A DNA stretch of 64,000 nucleotides from Antedon bifida (lineage: Eukaryota; Echinodermata; Crinoidea; Comatulida; Antedonidae). The position numbers were made by a program, and so were the translations under genes. Below the pieces are notes generated by a model. The model did not search any database. It saw nothing but the letters and a program-made list of their open reading frames with translations, and was not told the origin of the DNA. Of this stretch, positions 1 through 11,379 are shown piece by piece (the stretch's first letter is position 1; every line of letters begins with the position of its first letter). Location: positions 21,578,501-21,642,500 of the forward strand of contig OY727094.1 of NCBI GenBank assembly GCA_963402885.1. Direction: 5' to 3'.

Positions 1-640
1 TATACATCTAACAGTAACAACATTCACAGTAAGACAATTTCGATTCAAATGGCGAAAAAAAATGGTTAATACGTACAGTATTTACAATATTGTCAAAGTA
101 TTGCAATACTATATATATAAGTTTTATTCTCCAAGGGCCAATAAATTTACCTGAGAGATTGGAATGTTCCATTCATCGCAAATCAATACATTTGTATAAA
201 CGTATATTAAATCTATCAAAATAGTATTTTTTAAAGAAAATCGGCCTGTCTTCAACATTATGATACTGTACTCGGGCTGTTTAACCGGTTTTCAGCTATT
301 AAAAACAATTATCGTAGGAGGAGATAGGAAAATGCGAAGTATCCTCGTATTATTGTGTGCAGGTATTTTTCATGAGGACATCCATTAGACAGTGTATACA
401 TGACAGTATATATGATCAGAAAACACCCCTATTTGGGGCAAATCGTTGAACCTAAATTCGTTTTAATTGTCAATAACTAATTATCTAACTCAATTTAATT
501 AGTAAACAGGGTAACATCAGGTGGTTAAAATCAGTACCGAGATTCTAACCAACTTTATATACCATCGAGTAAACATTCTAGAAATAACGCGCGATTTACC
601 GAATTTTGTCCTTACGTAAATTTATATATAGATAGAGAGA
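1..640 (+). repeat. Dispersed repeat family A, copy 1 (partial, runs off window)
   Basis: This stretch matches, in order, pieces of 19.6-26.1 kb (same strand) and 58.57-59.15 kb (opposite strand). Shared landmarks are the 'attttcgattcaaatgg' region, 'aatcggcctgtcttcaaca', 'acacccctatttgggg' and 'ataccatcgagtaaa'. It is the uninterrupted reference for the insertion sites seen in copy 2: here 'ttcacagtaagac' and 'aaaacacccctattt' are continuous. No terminal inverted repeats are visible, and the left end lies outside the window. The coding-like part of the family seen in copies 2-4 is missing here. No function is known; I found the family only by comparing the window with itself. Confidence 0.8.
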
Positions 641-815
641 TACAATGCACTACCTAAGTAGCTTGCATCGAATGTCCTCTCGTGGACGGTCTTTAAGCCT
701 AGCCTAGCTAGGCTTAGTTTTGTAGGCCTAGCTGGCAAAGAGCAGTAACGTACGAACATCGTACGCTAGCTATAGGCCTAGCCTGATGTTGTCTAGTTGC
801 TGCATTAATTGTCTT
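641..815 (+). repeat. Shared segment B (second copy at 34904-35080)
   Basis: From 'acaatgcactacctaagtag' to 'gttgtctagttgctgcatta' this resembles 34904-35080 on the same strand, including 'gtacgctagctataggccta'. Both copies lie just beyond a family A copy, so B may be an associated repeat or part of a longer ancestral unit. It carries several GCCTAG/AGGCCTA words. No coding signal. Confidence 0.6.
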
Positions 816-1637
816 TCTGTTTTTGGTAGAATCTGTTGATACAATTTGAGGAAAATCGGGTATTTTTGCTGAAAAGTTATGATTCTTCCATTTGTTTTGG
901 CCTTCACTAGCAATCGAAAGTGGGTGAATCACAGAAGAAAAACGAAAATATCAATACGTGCGCAATGCATGTTGGGATTTTTTCCATTTTTACCGTTTAA
1001 AGATGAAAGTTATCGCATTAGGACCATATAGTATTATTTTTACATTAAATGTAGTTTGTAACCTTAAATTAGATCTAAAAAACGTAGGGAATGGTACTTT
1101 AAGACTTTCATTATATCAAACATGATGATAAAATAATTACTGCAACAATGATGGAAATGAATAATTAAAATGATTTATTAAAAAAAGTAAAGATAATGTT
1201 GAAGAATTATATAAAAGAACAATTTCTACACAATTAATTCTTATAAAGTGTTTAATGCATTCATTGCAAATGTACAAGAAGACTAATGTCAGCCAAGTTT
1301 GAAATCTATTAGTATTACAATTTAATTAAAATGAAGGCCTTACGGATGAGAATTTGAATTAAAGACAACGTGTCAACAAAGCTACTGTACATGATATCTC
1401 AAAAGATGATAATATGGATCAATTAACAAATGGTTTCGAATTTAGAAATGTTATCATAACATGTAAATCAATTACCTAAACATTTTGTGATTTAATCCCG
1501 AAACAATAATTAATAAAGGAAGTATTATTGACAGACACTGGAGGCAAGTGAGCCAACAACACAGTTCTCTAATTAATAAATGAGGACACTATTGATTAGA
1601 TAAACAAACAAAAATTAGGGAGAACCACATTCTAGTT
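816..1637. other. AT-rich spacer with shared segment C
   Basis: No gene seen. Positions about 1028-1106 ('tttttacattaaatgtag' ... 'acgtagggaatgg') match 6088-6153 with only a few differences, so this is a second small dispersed repeat. The rest is AT-rich sequence with no domain, RNA or terminal repeat that I recognise. Confidence 0.5.
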
Positions 1638-1795
1638 AGTTATCCGCAATCGGCGGATTTTTTTTCTGTATTATTCTTCCTCTCTGTCAATTTTGTGTCT
1701 CGCGTATCTCTAAAACGTGTAAACATAACATTTTATAACTTTGTCAACATATGGGCATTTACGTGAAGTTGTGCCCCTCCTATTTTTGATAAGGA
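1638..1795 (+). repeat. Hairpin-repeat family, 5' fragment
   Basis: Begins with AGTTATCCGC...GGCGGAT, a decayed version of the palindrome that opens the copies at 23.2 and 31.3 kb. It continues with the family body ('ctgtcaattttgtgtct', 'taacattttataactttgtc', 'tcctatttttg') that also recurs at 48.57-48.66 kb. The right part is missing. This is an old fragment. Confidence 0.6.
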
Positions 1796-4700
1796 ATAAA
1801 ATTGACGTAGCTGGATGAAATTGATCTCAAGATAATTGACGGGACAAAATAATGGTAAGGAAACAATAAATAAATAAAGATTCTGACAAAATCAATAAGG
1901 CTATATGCATGATAATGCATATAACTTAATAACACACACAACACAACGAGGTGATGGTACTCCACATGTTATGGCCGGCCGCCATTGTTCTTCCCGTAGC
2001 GATGATTTTCACGAAGCCAAGCTGGCGATGGATTTGTGAAGGGTGCTCAATTAATAATTGATTAAAAATAGTTATAAATAAAAAACATTTGTTTACAATT
2101 GTATGCTTACAGGATGAGTAGGTTGAAACAATTTTGAGTAAAACTACATTAGATCCAAAAGAAATGTAGCCTAAGTACAGTGGTGGTACCAGGATTATGT
2201 AGGAATTCATTAAAATATGAAATAATTAAAAAATTTAGAAGTTTTTTTAATCTCAATCAAAGAATTTCAATACATTATTTTCCTGCGTATTGGACAGACA
2301 GTCCTCAGAGACAATGTGACTTACGCAGTGTGTTGATTCGCGTCAACCAATTAAAGGGCGAGAATCCAGACTTTGGGTTGAGCAACATGGAACTATAAAT
2401 AAATTTCCAAAACTGTCAACTAAAGTAATATAGCTTTCGCGATGATACAGTTTCCTAATGATTCCGTCCTCTGGGAATATAACTGCCTAAATGCGCGGCG
2501 CGAAAATGAATGTTCTTGTATTTTCTATCAATAAAAACAGTCACTGCTGTAGGCTATGCTGGATGCACATGTATGGCTTGACTCACAACTATCGCTTTGT
2601 GATTTGTACCTAAATGTAAGAAAATAACACACATTTTGCGTATGTAATATCCAGGGTACGTAAAACAGAGGTTCTACGAAGGTCATTCTAAAAAAAAACC
2701 TCATGATAATTATTTTAATAATATTTCTAAAGATAACACATAGTTTGATATAAAGAGAAAATTACATTCAAACGTCTGTAATTTAAGTTTGTTCTACGGG
2801 TTTTGTCCCATGACCTTTTCAAAATTGTATTCGTTCATCTAAGTATTATTCAGTTGAAATAAAATAGTTACTTATATATATATTTTCAAATAATCAGCAA
2901 AAAAATAGATTAAATAGTTTTATCCTAATTTTAGTGCGACAAATATTTACGATTTGATGTAAGCGCCTATACACAATAACAACATGGCGTCGATTACGGA
3001 ACACACGTTTTTTTAGGGTTCCAATAAAATATTGTTTCCACCATAAAAGCAGTGTTCAGGAAGCACATTAAACATTAACGGATGTTAGATATAATAAGGT
3101 TGTTGCTTGTACCAGATTTTTGTGGATGGTATCTGCAAATATGTGAAGACTACTAAACTACAAGATTTCATATTCGGATTTCGCCTCACTTGAATTGATT
3201 GTTGCTGTGAATAGTATACACTTCCCCTGCCCTGGCGCGGCGCAACAATGTTAACATTGGTAAGTTTAACACATTCACTAGGCCTAGGCCCTATAAGCTA
3301 AATTTACACTTTTTTTTACACTACACTGATATTGGTTAAATATTGATATAATACTTAAATAAATTGTATTTTATAGTAAAAAGAATTTTGCCAGGAAAAA
3401 TTATTACGACAAATATTTAATAATATTCGAATAAATAATATTATTTGAATAAACAATAAATTACCATTATTATCATCTATATTAATGGTTTAATGGTTTT
3501 AAATTTATATAGCTCAAAATACAAATAGTCTCTATGCGCTGTTTAGCACAAGTGTGAAAATGAAAACGTTGATGTAAAATAAACCACGAAATAGCCTAAA
3601 AAAACGAATAAATTGACAAGACAAGACAACAGAAAAAGTCTGAAAAAGGAATCTCACATCACCACACTGTTTCACTAACTTGTCAAGACAAGCTAACTAT
3701 TTATTCACAAGTGTCATAGTGATGTGAGCATCTGACTATCCTGCCTAACAAACAATAAAATGAATAAAATGTATATGAAAAAATAATGAATTCACACAGA
3801 ACGAAACAAGTGAGTCTTCAAGTGAGCTTTAAAGATCGAAACGGAGGGAGACTCACGAATCACCAAAGTATTATTAATATTGGATTATATAATTACTCTA
3901 GAACATGTAGTTGGGCTAACTTAGTAATAGGCCTAGTATAATATTTAATAATACAGTGTTGGATACTAGCTAAGTAGCTGGCGGCTATATCAAGATTGTT
4001 TCATAGTGTTTTCTTTTATTTAACATCTAATAAAGAACTAAAGTACAGTATTGCCTATTTATTAGCATTTAATTTTTACTCAGGGTACCCGAGTCTAGGA
4101 CTTACTCATTTTCTCCTCCTCCTCCTCCATCTGGACACTATTGAGTAAAAAGTGCGATTTATAAAGTACTACTCCCCCCTTATTCGTTGTAGTATTGAGC
4201 CGGATTTTTTAATTTCAAACCGGATGCAGCCATATCACGTCTCGAAGATGGTACTGTATAGCCGTATTTGGTAGCGAGGTTATTGATGTGTATGTGACGT
4301 TACATCTGGTATTATGACGTCATTACAGCTTCTTTTGCTGTACCCCGAGTATCGCACATTCGTGCTTGTTAAAAACTGTAATCCACATTCAATGTAAGTA
4401 AATATCAAAACAAAAACAACTATAAATACTAAAGGGTGAGCTCGCTTCGCTCACTCCTCCTCTAGGAAGTGTAGACGATGGTTCTCGGAATGATAATGTT
4501 CTCCTTGTACGTTTTCTGTCGGTTACCATTATTGAAAATGCTTGATATTCGTAAAACTAAACTACTTTGTTTCACAGTGTTTTAGATGATTAATAACATT
4601 TTAAAATATAATTTTTATTGTTTGGTAGGGCCCTTTGGGCAGGCGGAGTTCATTTGAGGGAGGTGCTTATTCGAGGGATATATGTTAAATTTTTTAGTTT

Positions 4701-6241
4701 TAATAATATGGTAACATTTATAATCAAATGAAAAGTGGTAAAAAAGAATAACAAATGCTTGGTAAATTGTAGATAACAGTGCGATGAATTCTACTATTAT
4801 TTAATTTAAACATCTTTTGAAACTAACTGCCGTGACAGAGTGGGCCCAAGAAAGAAGACATTAGGCTACGGCTTGCAACATGGGCAGACATCTCGGTCCA
4901 AACAGGACACAGGAGAGAGCCTACAGTTATTCCTGCCAGCTTACTCAATAAAACTCAGCTATCAGGATTTCACTCGATTTTAAACAAAATGTCTTATCAT
5001 CAAATCTCTCTATGTAATTTTATAATACTATTTCCCACAATATATTCCGATTCTTTATGGCGTATATTTAATTTGATCTTTATTAATTTGCAGTATAATT
5101 TCTATTTTTTAACTACTGTACCTTCATACACACGCAGTATGTTTTAAAATAAACAAAAAACTGAAATGGCTATGACTAATGGCCAACTTAAGCTTTTTTC
5201 GTCTTCCAAAGGGACACTGTATTGATTGATGGAAAGTGCCTGTTTCCAGTCACCTTTAGGGTCAAATCTATTATTTTAACTGCTCCCTTGTGTATAAAAG
5301 AGAGAAAATAGTTGAAACCAGGTTGTTGCAAGGTGAACTTATCGTAAACCCGGAAATTACTTTGACCGCAAAGAATTGAAATTGAGTTGAAAATCTACTG
5401 TTGAAATCATAAATTTTGTTAAAAAACTCTTTATAATATCTTCCTAAGATAGAAATATGGAACAATAGCGTCGAACTGAACACTAATGTTATCAAATCAA
5501 CGTTTCGCGGTACATCTGAGATAGATAAGGTAGGTATCCAAGGCGGAGATTTCTATCGAAGTTTTTGCATTGTGCTCGCCTATGTCAGAATTAACCATAA
5601 TTTATATATAGATATATGTATACTAAACATTTCACATGGTTTATAAATATAAATATTATTCATTTAATCAATCATAAAATACTGCCGATATGTTTATAAT
5701 TAAATATCTGATGTACCTACTAAGTAGCTTTCGTCTTTTTGATGGTAAAAATTTGTTTATTAAAAGAACAGTAGGTTGACGCAATTTAATTTTATATGAC
5801 GCGATTTAACTTGAACTGACACGATTTGACGTGCTACAATGTGACGGAGTACAATCAACACATTTCATGTCCGGACTTTCAGCCTATGACTTGGGCGAGA
5901 TGTTTTTGGTTTTGCGGCCTAGCGATGACGTTTAATCAAGGTAAAGTAATACCCTACGATATGTTGGTCCAACTTTTCATTTTTATATAAAGAACACATA
6001 ATTAGATTGACCTAGGCCTAAATTTGTTTAGGTCAGAACGAAAAGTGATTTCTAGCTGCTTTTTTGCCTTCACCCGATGGCCTAATAGTTTATTTTTACA
6101 TTAAATGTAGTCTGTGACCTTAAATTAGATCTAAAAAACGTAGGGAATGGGACTTTAAAGTAATATTTATGCATTATTTTTACATAAACGTCAAAATTGG
6201 CAGGGGAAATTTGTGAATTTTATTCTTAAAAGTGGCTAGGT
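1796..6241. other. Gene-free AT-rich region
   Basis: No ORF here has recognisable similarity. Small items: a spaced inverted repeat CTCACATCAC/GTGATGTGAG near 3652-3727, a CTCC microsatellite near 4110-4125, a TGACGTCA palindrome at 4315-4322, a GTGAGC...GCTCAC hairpin around 4436-4456, and a second copy of segment C at 6088-6153. I see no promoter, splice pattern or RNA gene that I could defend. Confidence 0.4.
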
Positions 6242-6275
6242 TACCCATATACCATTCATGAATAGTATATGGGTA
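6242..6275. repeat. Perfect 11-bp-arm hairpin
   Basis: TACCCATATAC (6242-6252) and GTATATGGGTA (6265-6275) are exact reverse complements around a 12-base spacer. The segment is isolated and has no neighbouring gene. It may be the remnant of a TIR element or an extrudable palindrome. Confidence 0.7.
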
Positions 6276-7039
6276 GAGTGAATAATGATAACAGTCTTTG
6301 GTTGCTATATGCTTGTACTAGATTGCGTAGTATTGACATTACAGTTTTTTGTTTGATATTATTAATATTACATGGGGTGAATCTTCTGGTTTCTTTGTAG
6401 ATTGTGATTAGGTTCAGTTTAATTCTGCGAGTATGTAACTTTTCAATCAGTCAGAATCGCTGTAATCTAGGCCTACTTAATTCTCGTAGTAGTTATTCGC
6501 TGCAAACGGCCTGATTTTAAAATCAAAGATAGCAGGTGTCATGGCATGAGATGATTTCCAAAAAAACATAAATACCGGTAGGCAATTTTAATCAACCATA
6601 AATATTTCATAAATATACAATTACCACTAGCATTTACTGATTGCCATTTTATTTATAGTAATATCAAAATAAATATTATACAAAAAGTTTATGAAGATCA
6701 TGATTATTATAGATTAGCATATATTTAAACCAACTTAAAAGATATCAGTAAGGCCCCTGGAGCAACATGATCATCATTTATTCAAGGCAGGATTTAATCT
6801 AGAATATTTAACTTGTTTTAGCTATAAATTCTGTATGTAAATGAAGTTGTAAAACCTATCAATTACCCTATATATAAAATTATTCAAATTTTGGAGATAG
6901 ATGGACTTATGTCTTTTGACAATAGAGTTAAATAAATGATAAATTGCATGTACAAACATTCAGTTAAGCTACACTGTATCTATATAATATTTGCTGTTCA
7001 AAAAAACCTGAGTTTTTTTTTTTTTTTTTTTTTTTTTGA
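6276..7039. other. AT-rich spacer ending in a poly-T run
   Basis: No gene recognised. A run of about 25 T at 7013-7037 lies immediately upstream of the LINE at 7.04 kb. It could be the A-tail of another retroposed sequence on the minus strand. Confidence 0.4.
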
Positions 7040-7079
7040 TTATCTTTGCTAGGCCTAGGGTTGTGTAAGCAGTTAGGAC

Positions 7080-7964
7080 ATGGCTTCCAAAAGCAAAGAC
7101 CAAGGTGCCAGGCCTAAGCCTAGATCACGTAATGCAGGAGGCACAATTGATAAAACGGTAGTAGATATCGAGGGTGAAGACGAATGTGGTTCATGTGGTG
7201 GCCATTTCATGACTGGTGGCAAATCGGTTTTATGCGGTCTTTGTAAGCTATGGTTCCACATAGACTGTCAGAAAATTAATGAAGCCAAATATAAGTGGCT
7301 ATCCAAAGATGACTCATCCATTTTTTGGTACTGTAGGAGCTGCTCAGTTTCAGTAGGCAATTTCATGGGTCTTATTAATAATGTTAATGAGACACAAAAA
7401 ACCATGATTAAAACAATTGAAGCGATTAAATCTGAGGTAGAGGTCAATAAAGAGGATATTAAAAAGTTATCCCGGACATCTAGGGTTGTTAATAATGAGG
7501 AGGTTAAGACAATAATTGAAAATAGACTTAAGGATGAAAATGAGGGATTGAAAAGAAAATCTAATTTGATGCTATATAGAATAGAAGAGTCTAAGAGTAA
7601 TGACTCAGATACAAGAAAAAATGATGACCTTAGTAAATTGACAGGTATTTTCGAGGATATTGACTTAGAGGTCGAAATGAGAACATTTTTCCGGGTGGGT
7701 AAAGGCAGTGAAGATGGGTGCCGCCCAATAAAGGTAGTTTTCAAGGAGGAATGCACCAAAAGAGATGCCTTTGAAATTGCGATACAAAAAAAGTGCGCAG
7801 TAAGTAATGATAGAACAATAAAGGAACGGGATGAGTATAATAAACTTAGGGACATATTGAGGGATAGGCAAAGCAAAGGGGAAAAAGACTTGGTAATTAG
7901 AAGGGGGAAAATAACTCGGTTTCGTTCCCAAAGCACTACCCAATCGGAAGAGAACACTGCCTAA
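7080..7964 (+). CDS. LINE ORF1 protein with PHD finger and RNA-binding ORF1p-like region
   Basis: Intact 294-codon ORF. A basic N-terminus is followed by a PHD-type zinc finger with ligands C36, C39, C52, C55, H60, C63, C85 and C88 (C4HC3) and the aromatic W/F spacing usual before the last pair. Residues about 95-160 are charged and probably coiled coil. Residues 160-290 resemble the RRM plus C-terminal domain of L1-type ORF1 proteins (SNLMLYRIEES, RPIKVVFKEECTKRDAFEIA), which bind the element RNA. PHD fingers in CR1/L2-group ORF1 proteins are established; histone binding is not shown by the sequence. The ATG at 7080 is the first in the frame. ORF1 stops at 7964, and the ORF2 frame is already open there, so ORF2 probably depends on reinitiation or overlap. 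Confidence 0.85.
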   Translation: MASKSKDQGARPKPRSRNAGGTIDKTVVDIEGEDECGSCGGHFMTGGKSVLCGLCKLWFHIDCQKINEAKYKWLSKDDSSIFWYCRSCSVSVGNFMGLINNVNETQKTMIKTIEAIKSEVEVNKEDIKKLSRTSRVVNNEEVKTIIENRLKDENEGLKRKSNLMLYRIEESKSNDSDTRKNDDLSKLTGIFEDIDLEVEMRTFFRVGKGSEDGCRPIKVVFKEECTKRDAFEIAIQKKCAVSNDRTIKERDEYNKLRDILRDRQSKGEKDLVIRRGKITRFRSQSTTQSEENTA

Positions 7965-8010
7965 CAATGTAAGTTCCACGCAGTCAGAAGATGTTAATGA
8001 TTTTTTTAAT

Positions 8011-9351
8011 GTGTTTTATACAAATTGTGATTCCCTTCTAAATAAGAAGAATGAGCTTTTGTTGCGTTTATCTTCAGAGAAAGCTGATATCATTGCTTTG
8101 ACTGAGATTCTACCAAAGAAGTACTTTTTTGAATTGTCTATAGAAGAGTTTCATATCCCTGGATATCAGATGTTTTTGCCAAATGAAAAGCTTTCATCTG
8201 GTAGAGGAGTTGTTATTTATGTTCGAAATGGGATGTCTGCCACTCCTGTTTTGTTTAAAGATATTTTGTTTGAGGAATCCATGTTTGTTGAGATTAGAGT
8301 CAAAGATCGCACCTTTTTAATTGGATGTGTGTATAGAAGTGACTCCGGATCTAATGTCAATAATTCTGCCTTGTGTTCTCTGTTTAGAAAAGTGGCATCC
8401 TTTTCTTGTTCCGATTTTATTATAGTTGGAGATTTTAATTATAGGAGTATTAATTGGGAGCTAGGATATGTGACTGGTGAAGATGGTAAAAATAGTCATA
8501 ATTTTTTCGACACCATTAATGACTTATTTTTAGCTCAGCATGTACGAGACCCAACCCGTTATAGAATAGGAGAACAGCCCAATGTTCTGGACCTGGTATT
8601 TACATCAAATGAGGATTCTATTAGTGAGGTCCTTCAAGCTCCACCCTTAGGTAAGAGTGATCATATGGTACTTCGATTTAAAATTCCTGTTAACTTAATC
8701 AAAGATGAGGTGGTAGAGGTCAGAAATTATTTCCATGCTGATTATGATAAGTTTCGTGGTTTTCTTGATAGTGTCGATTGGGACACTGAGTTATTGGATA
8801 AGGACGGGTTACACTCGCACGGTTCTTTTGATGAGATTTTATCTAGAGGTATGGAACAGTTTGTTCCAAAGTGTAAGAAACACTTGTCTGGAAATTTTAA
8901 GAGACCTTTGTGGTTTACTAAGGAGGTTGATAAGTCTATTAAACAGAAGAATAAATGCTGGAAACAGTATATCAAAGCAAAGCGTAAAGGGCATGAAAGT
9001 GCTAGTGTCAAATGGAACACGTTTATTAGAGTAAGGAATGATACTGTCAACTTGATTAAGAGTTCTAAAAGCATCCTTGAAAATAAGATTGCAAATGAGG
9101 TTAAAGTCAATGAAAAGTCTTTCTGGCGCTATGTAAATTCTCAGTTAAAAACCAGATCTGGTATTCCAACTCTTAGAAATTTTGAGGGTAAACTTGTTGT
9201 AGATGACCAAGAGAAAGCCGAGTCTTTTAATTCTTTTTTTAGCAGTGTCTTTTGTAAGGAGAACTTATCGAATGTTCCAAATCTGGATAAAAAGATTGAG
9301 GCTTCTTTGTCAGATATTGAGTTTAGTGTAGAAGATATTATGAACTTATGA
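8011..9351 (+). CDS. LINE ORF2 fragment: APE-type endonuclease, RT start only
   Basis: 446 codons from the first ATG; the frame is open upstream to about 7940 (reading ...SSTQSEDVNDFFNV), so the true start is uncertain. The apurinic-like endonuclease that nicks target DNA for target-primed reverse transcription looks complete: N5 (TNCDSL), E32 (ALTEI), GRGVVIYVRNG, D141/N143 (VGDFNY), D194 (LDLVFTS) and SDH at 216-218. A linker follows, then the first conserved RT-linker block (SFNSFFSSVFC). The stop at 9349-9351 comes just before the RT fingers. The expected RT core is deleted and coding-like sequence resumes in another frame at 9345. Confidence 0.85.
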   Translation: MFYTNCDSLLNKKNELLLRLSSEKADIIALTEILPKKYFFELSIEEFHIPGYQMFLPNEKLSSGRGVVIYVRNGMSATPVLFKDILFEESMFVEIRVKDRTFLIGCVYRSDSGSNVNNSALCSLFRKVASFSCSDFIIVGDFNYRSINWELGYVTGEDGKNSHNFFDTINDLFLAQHVRDPTRYRIGEQPNVLDLVFTSNEDSISEVLQAPPLGKSDHMVLRFKIPVNLIKDEVVEVRNYFHADYDKFRGFLDSVDWDTELLDKDGLHSHGSFDEILSRGMEQFVPKCKKHLSGNFKRPLWFTKEVDKSIKQKNKCWKQYIKAKRKGHESASVKWNTFIRVRNDTVNLIKSSKSILENKIANEVKVNEKSFWRYVNSQLKTRSGIPTLRNFEGKLVVDDQEKAESFNSFFSSVFCKENLSNVPNLDKKIEASLSDIEFSVEDIMNL

Positions 9352-9718
9352 ACAACGTTTGAGAATTCTTGGTCTTCCTACTATGAGATATCGAAGGCAG
9401 AGAGCGGATATTATCCAAGTTTTTAGGATTGTTAAGGGTTTCGATCGTATCTCGATCAACACATTTTTTGAATTTGATCTAGAATCTCGGACCCGTGGAC
9501 ACACATATAAACTCAAGTTTAAAAGCTCTCGTCTTAATATTAGGAGGGACACCTTCTCCAGGAGAGTTATTCTCTTATGGAATGCTCTGCCTACGGATGT
9601 AGTTTCATGTGCTACGGTGAACTCGTTCAAAGCAAAACTTAACGTCGCATGGTCTAACCACCCGCTGAAGTTTTCACCCTATATTGAATATGATTTTATT
9701 GCTAAGAGGGGCTTTTAA
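9345..9718 (+). pseudogene. LINE RT C-terminal remnant
   Basis: The frame reads YEQRLRILGLPTMRYRRQR... through FKAKLNVAWSNHPLKF and ends at 9718. This is the region after the RT thumb in CR1/L2/Rex-type proteins: a leucine/arginine block, an 'RxLYK/FRIVKGFD' block, then 'LWNALPTDVVSCATVNSFKAKL', the usual C-terminal signature. It directly abuts the end of the endonuclease ORF in a different frame, so the join is a deletion product rather than a functional protein. Confidence 0.8.
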
Positions 9719-9795
9719 GCACTGAGTGCTTCGCCTCGATCCCGTAGACGAAAGTGTACGGGAAACAAGTAAACAAGTAAGTAAGAGTGTCAGAT

Positions 9796-10109
9796 AACAT
9801 AATACTTTACATGGGGCCAAATTATAAAAAGATTAGTGGACACTGATCTTTCGTTCGTTACGACAGCTTAAGGTACAAGATTAGTGAACGCCACTTATGA
9901 TACGAAAGTCAGACGATTTTGACCTCTAACCAATCAAATTTACTCCTGAATACCAGATGTTCGCCCAAATGGTGACACTTCAGTTTGAAACGAAAGTGTT
10001 AGTTAGGCAAATCTGAACACTTTTCTGTTACGACGCTAATAATAATATGATATTGCTTGCCATACGAAAACATAACTCCATGGATCTGGAGCATAACTCC
10101 ATACCCTTC
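9796..10109. other. Unassigned spacer
   Basis: No ORF, repeat or RNA that I recognise. It lies between the LINE tail and the MITE at 10110. Confidence 0.4.
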
Positions 10110-10692
10110 GGGTATGTTCAGACTCACGGAGTTACGGTGGAGTTATCTACGCAAGGCGTACGGTAATCCGTGGCGTTAAAAGCCAAAGTGTTCAGACACA
10201 ACGACCAACACATCGTTTACATTGTTTTTTTTTTATTTATATAATGTTTACCTTAAAATATACTGATTTGTTCTTACTACTTGTAGAATTGCATTTTAAT
10301 TCAAAATAATTTAAAACGTAATTGTTACACTGACAATTATCTGATTAATTGATTTAATTTATAAAAATATATCACTGACGCCAACTTTACTGTTCTTTAA
10401 AATCTGAACCTGAAAATATATTTGACATAGCTATTTCGCTGTCGTATCATAGGGTACGGGTATGTAGTTGCTGTCTGCTAATCGTGGTCGTGTATTTTCA
10501 TTGGTTAAGGTTAACAATCACTGATGCATCACTGGATTAGCGTTATGAAATCTACCCTCTCCCGCTAGCGTTATTAACGCCACTGGCGCGGAGTAACAGC
10601 TCCCTAACGCTAATCCGCGGTATGGTTCAGACACAAAAATGTGTACACCGCTTACATAACTCCACCGTAACTCCGTGAGTCTGAACATACCC
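10110..10692. mobile_element. MITE with about 37-bp terminal inverted repeats
   Basis: GGGTATGTTCAGACTCACGG at the left end is repeated as its reverse complement at the right end. The match extends about 37 bp, to GTGGAGTTAT on the left and ATAACTCCAC on the right. Length is 583 bp with no ORF. A second, inner inverted motif (GTTCAGACAC / GGTTCAGACAC) is present. Flanks are TTC and TTA, which could be a decayed 3-bp duplication as in PIF/Harbinger elements, but that assignment is weak. Confidence 0.75.
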
Positions 10693-11379
10693 TTAATTCA
10701 ATTATTTATACATCGTAATTAATAAATAGACAGTAGGCCTACTGTATTGTAATTTCCATGATGTTATGAAATAACAAACTTACCATTAACCTTCTTATTT
10801 AAAATGATTATGTGTTAAAGTTTATTATTTATTTATTCTTTCTTTATTCTGCAGGCACTTTCAGTACTAGTGCACTGATTTCCAAAGTGGTACAGTAATT
10901 GAAAATATAACAAACATAATAAAATAAAGACAAAGAGTAATTGAAATATACATTAAAAATAGCAATCAATTTTAGAAAACAAAAAAAGTTGAAAGTATAT
11001 ACTTTGACAGTGCATCATTTAAAAAAAATGTTTAAAGATGTGATCATAGTAAAAAATTCATAGCGGTATGTAATAATCTATCTGCACCAAAGTGGTTACT
11101 GCATAGTTACCAACCTGAGAGATTTGAATTGCAGGACAGACTATTTTTGTTGGGGGGGGGGGGGGCTGAAATGTTTTTTGTGATGAAAAAAATAATAATA
11201 ACATACCTTTGAACTACAATTTAAGTCAGCTTTAGTCAGCTTACACTGTAAAAGACAAAGCACACTACCTTAATACTTTATTCTGTTTTTAGCCCTGTTA
11301 ACAACAATTTAGATCTTCCTAATCATCCCATTGGTTGTTTATCTAAACTTGAGTTTTATCAGAGGTTATAGAAAAACAC
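10693..11379. other. AT-rich spacer with poly-G tract
   Basis: No gene seen. A G tract of about 14 lies at 11153-11166. The stretch around 10850-10960 looks like an old LINE 3' end, but I cannot show it. Confidence 0.35.

Larger units (their letters stand above)
7040..9795 (+). mobile_element. CR1/L2-type LINE with internal deletion
   Basis: A two-ORF non-LTR retrotransposon. ORF1 (PHD finger) is at 7080-7964. ORF2 has an APE endonuclease from about 7969 and breaks off at 9351, where it runs straight into an RT C-terminus (9345-9718). The catalytic RT palm is therefore missing and the copy cannot be autonomous. The 3' end after 9718 has a short UTR and ends in an aacaagtaaacaagtaagtaag tract (split here as aacaagtaaa / caagtaagtaag), like the short 3' repeats of CR1/L2 elements. 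The left boundary is inferred from the poly-T; no target-site duplication was found. Confidence 0.8.

Noticed and set aside
714-932. 72-codon frame on the minus strand
   Set aside because: Overlaps a repeat segment with copies elsewhere that do not keep the frame; no domain.
3652-3727. CTCACATCAC/GTGATGTGAG inverted repeat as a MITE
   Set aside because: Arms are only 10 bp with no target duplication or second copy.
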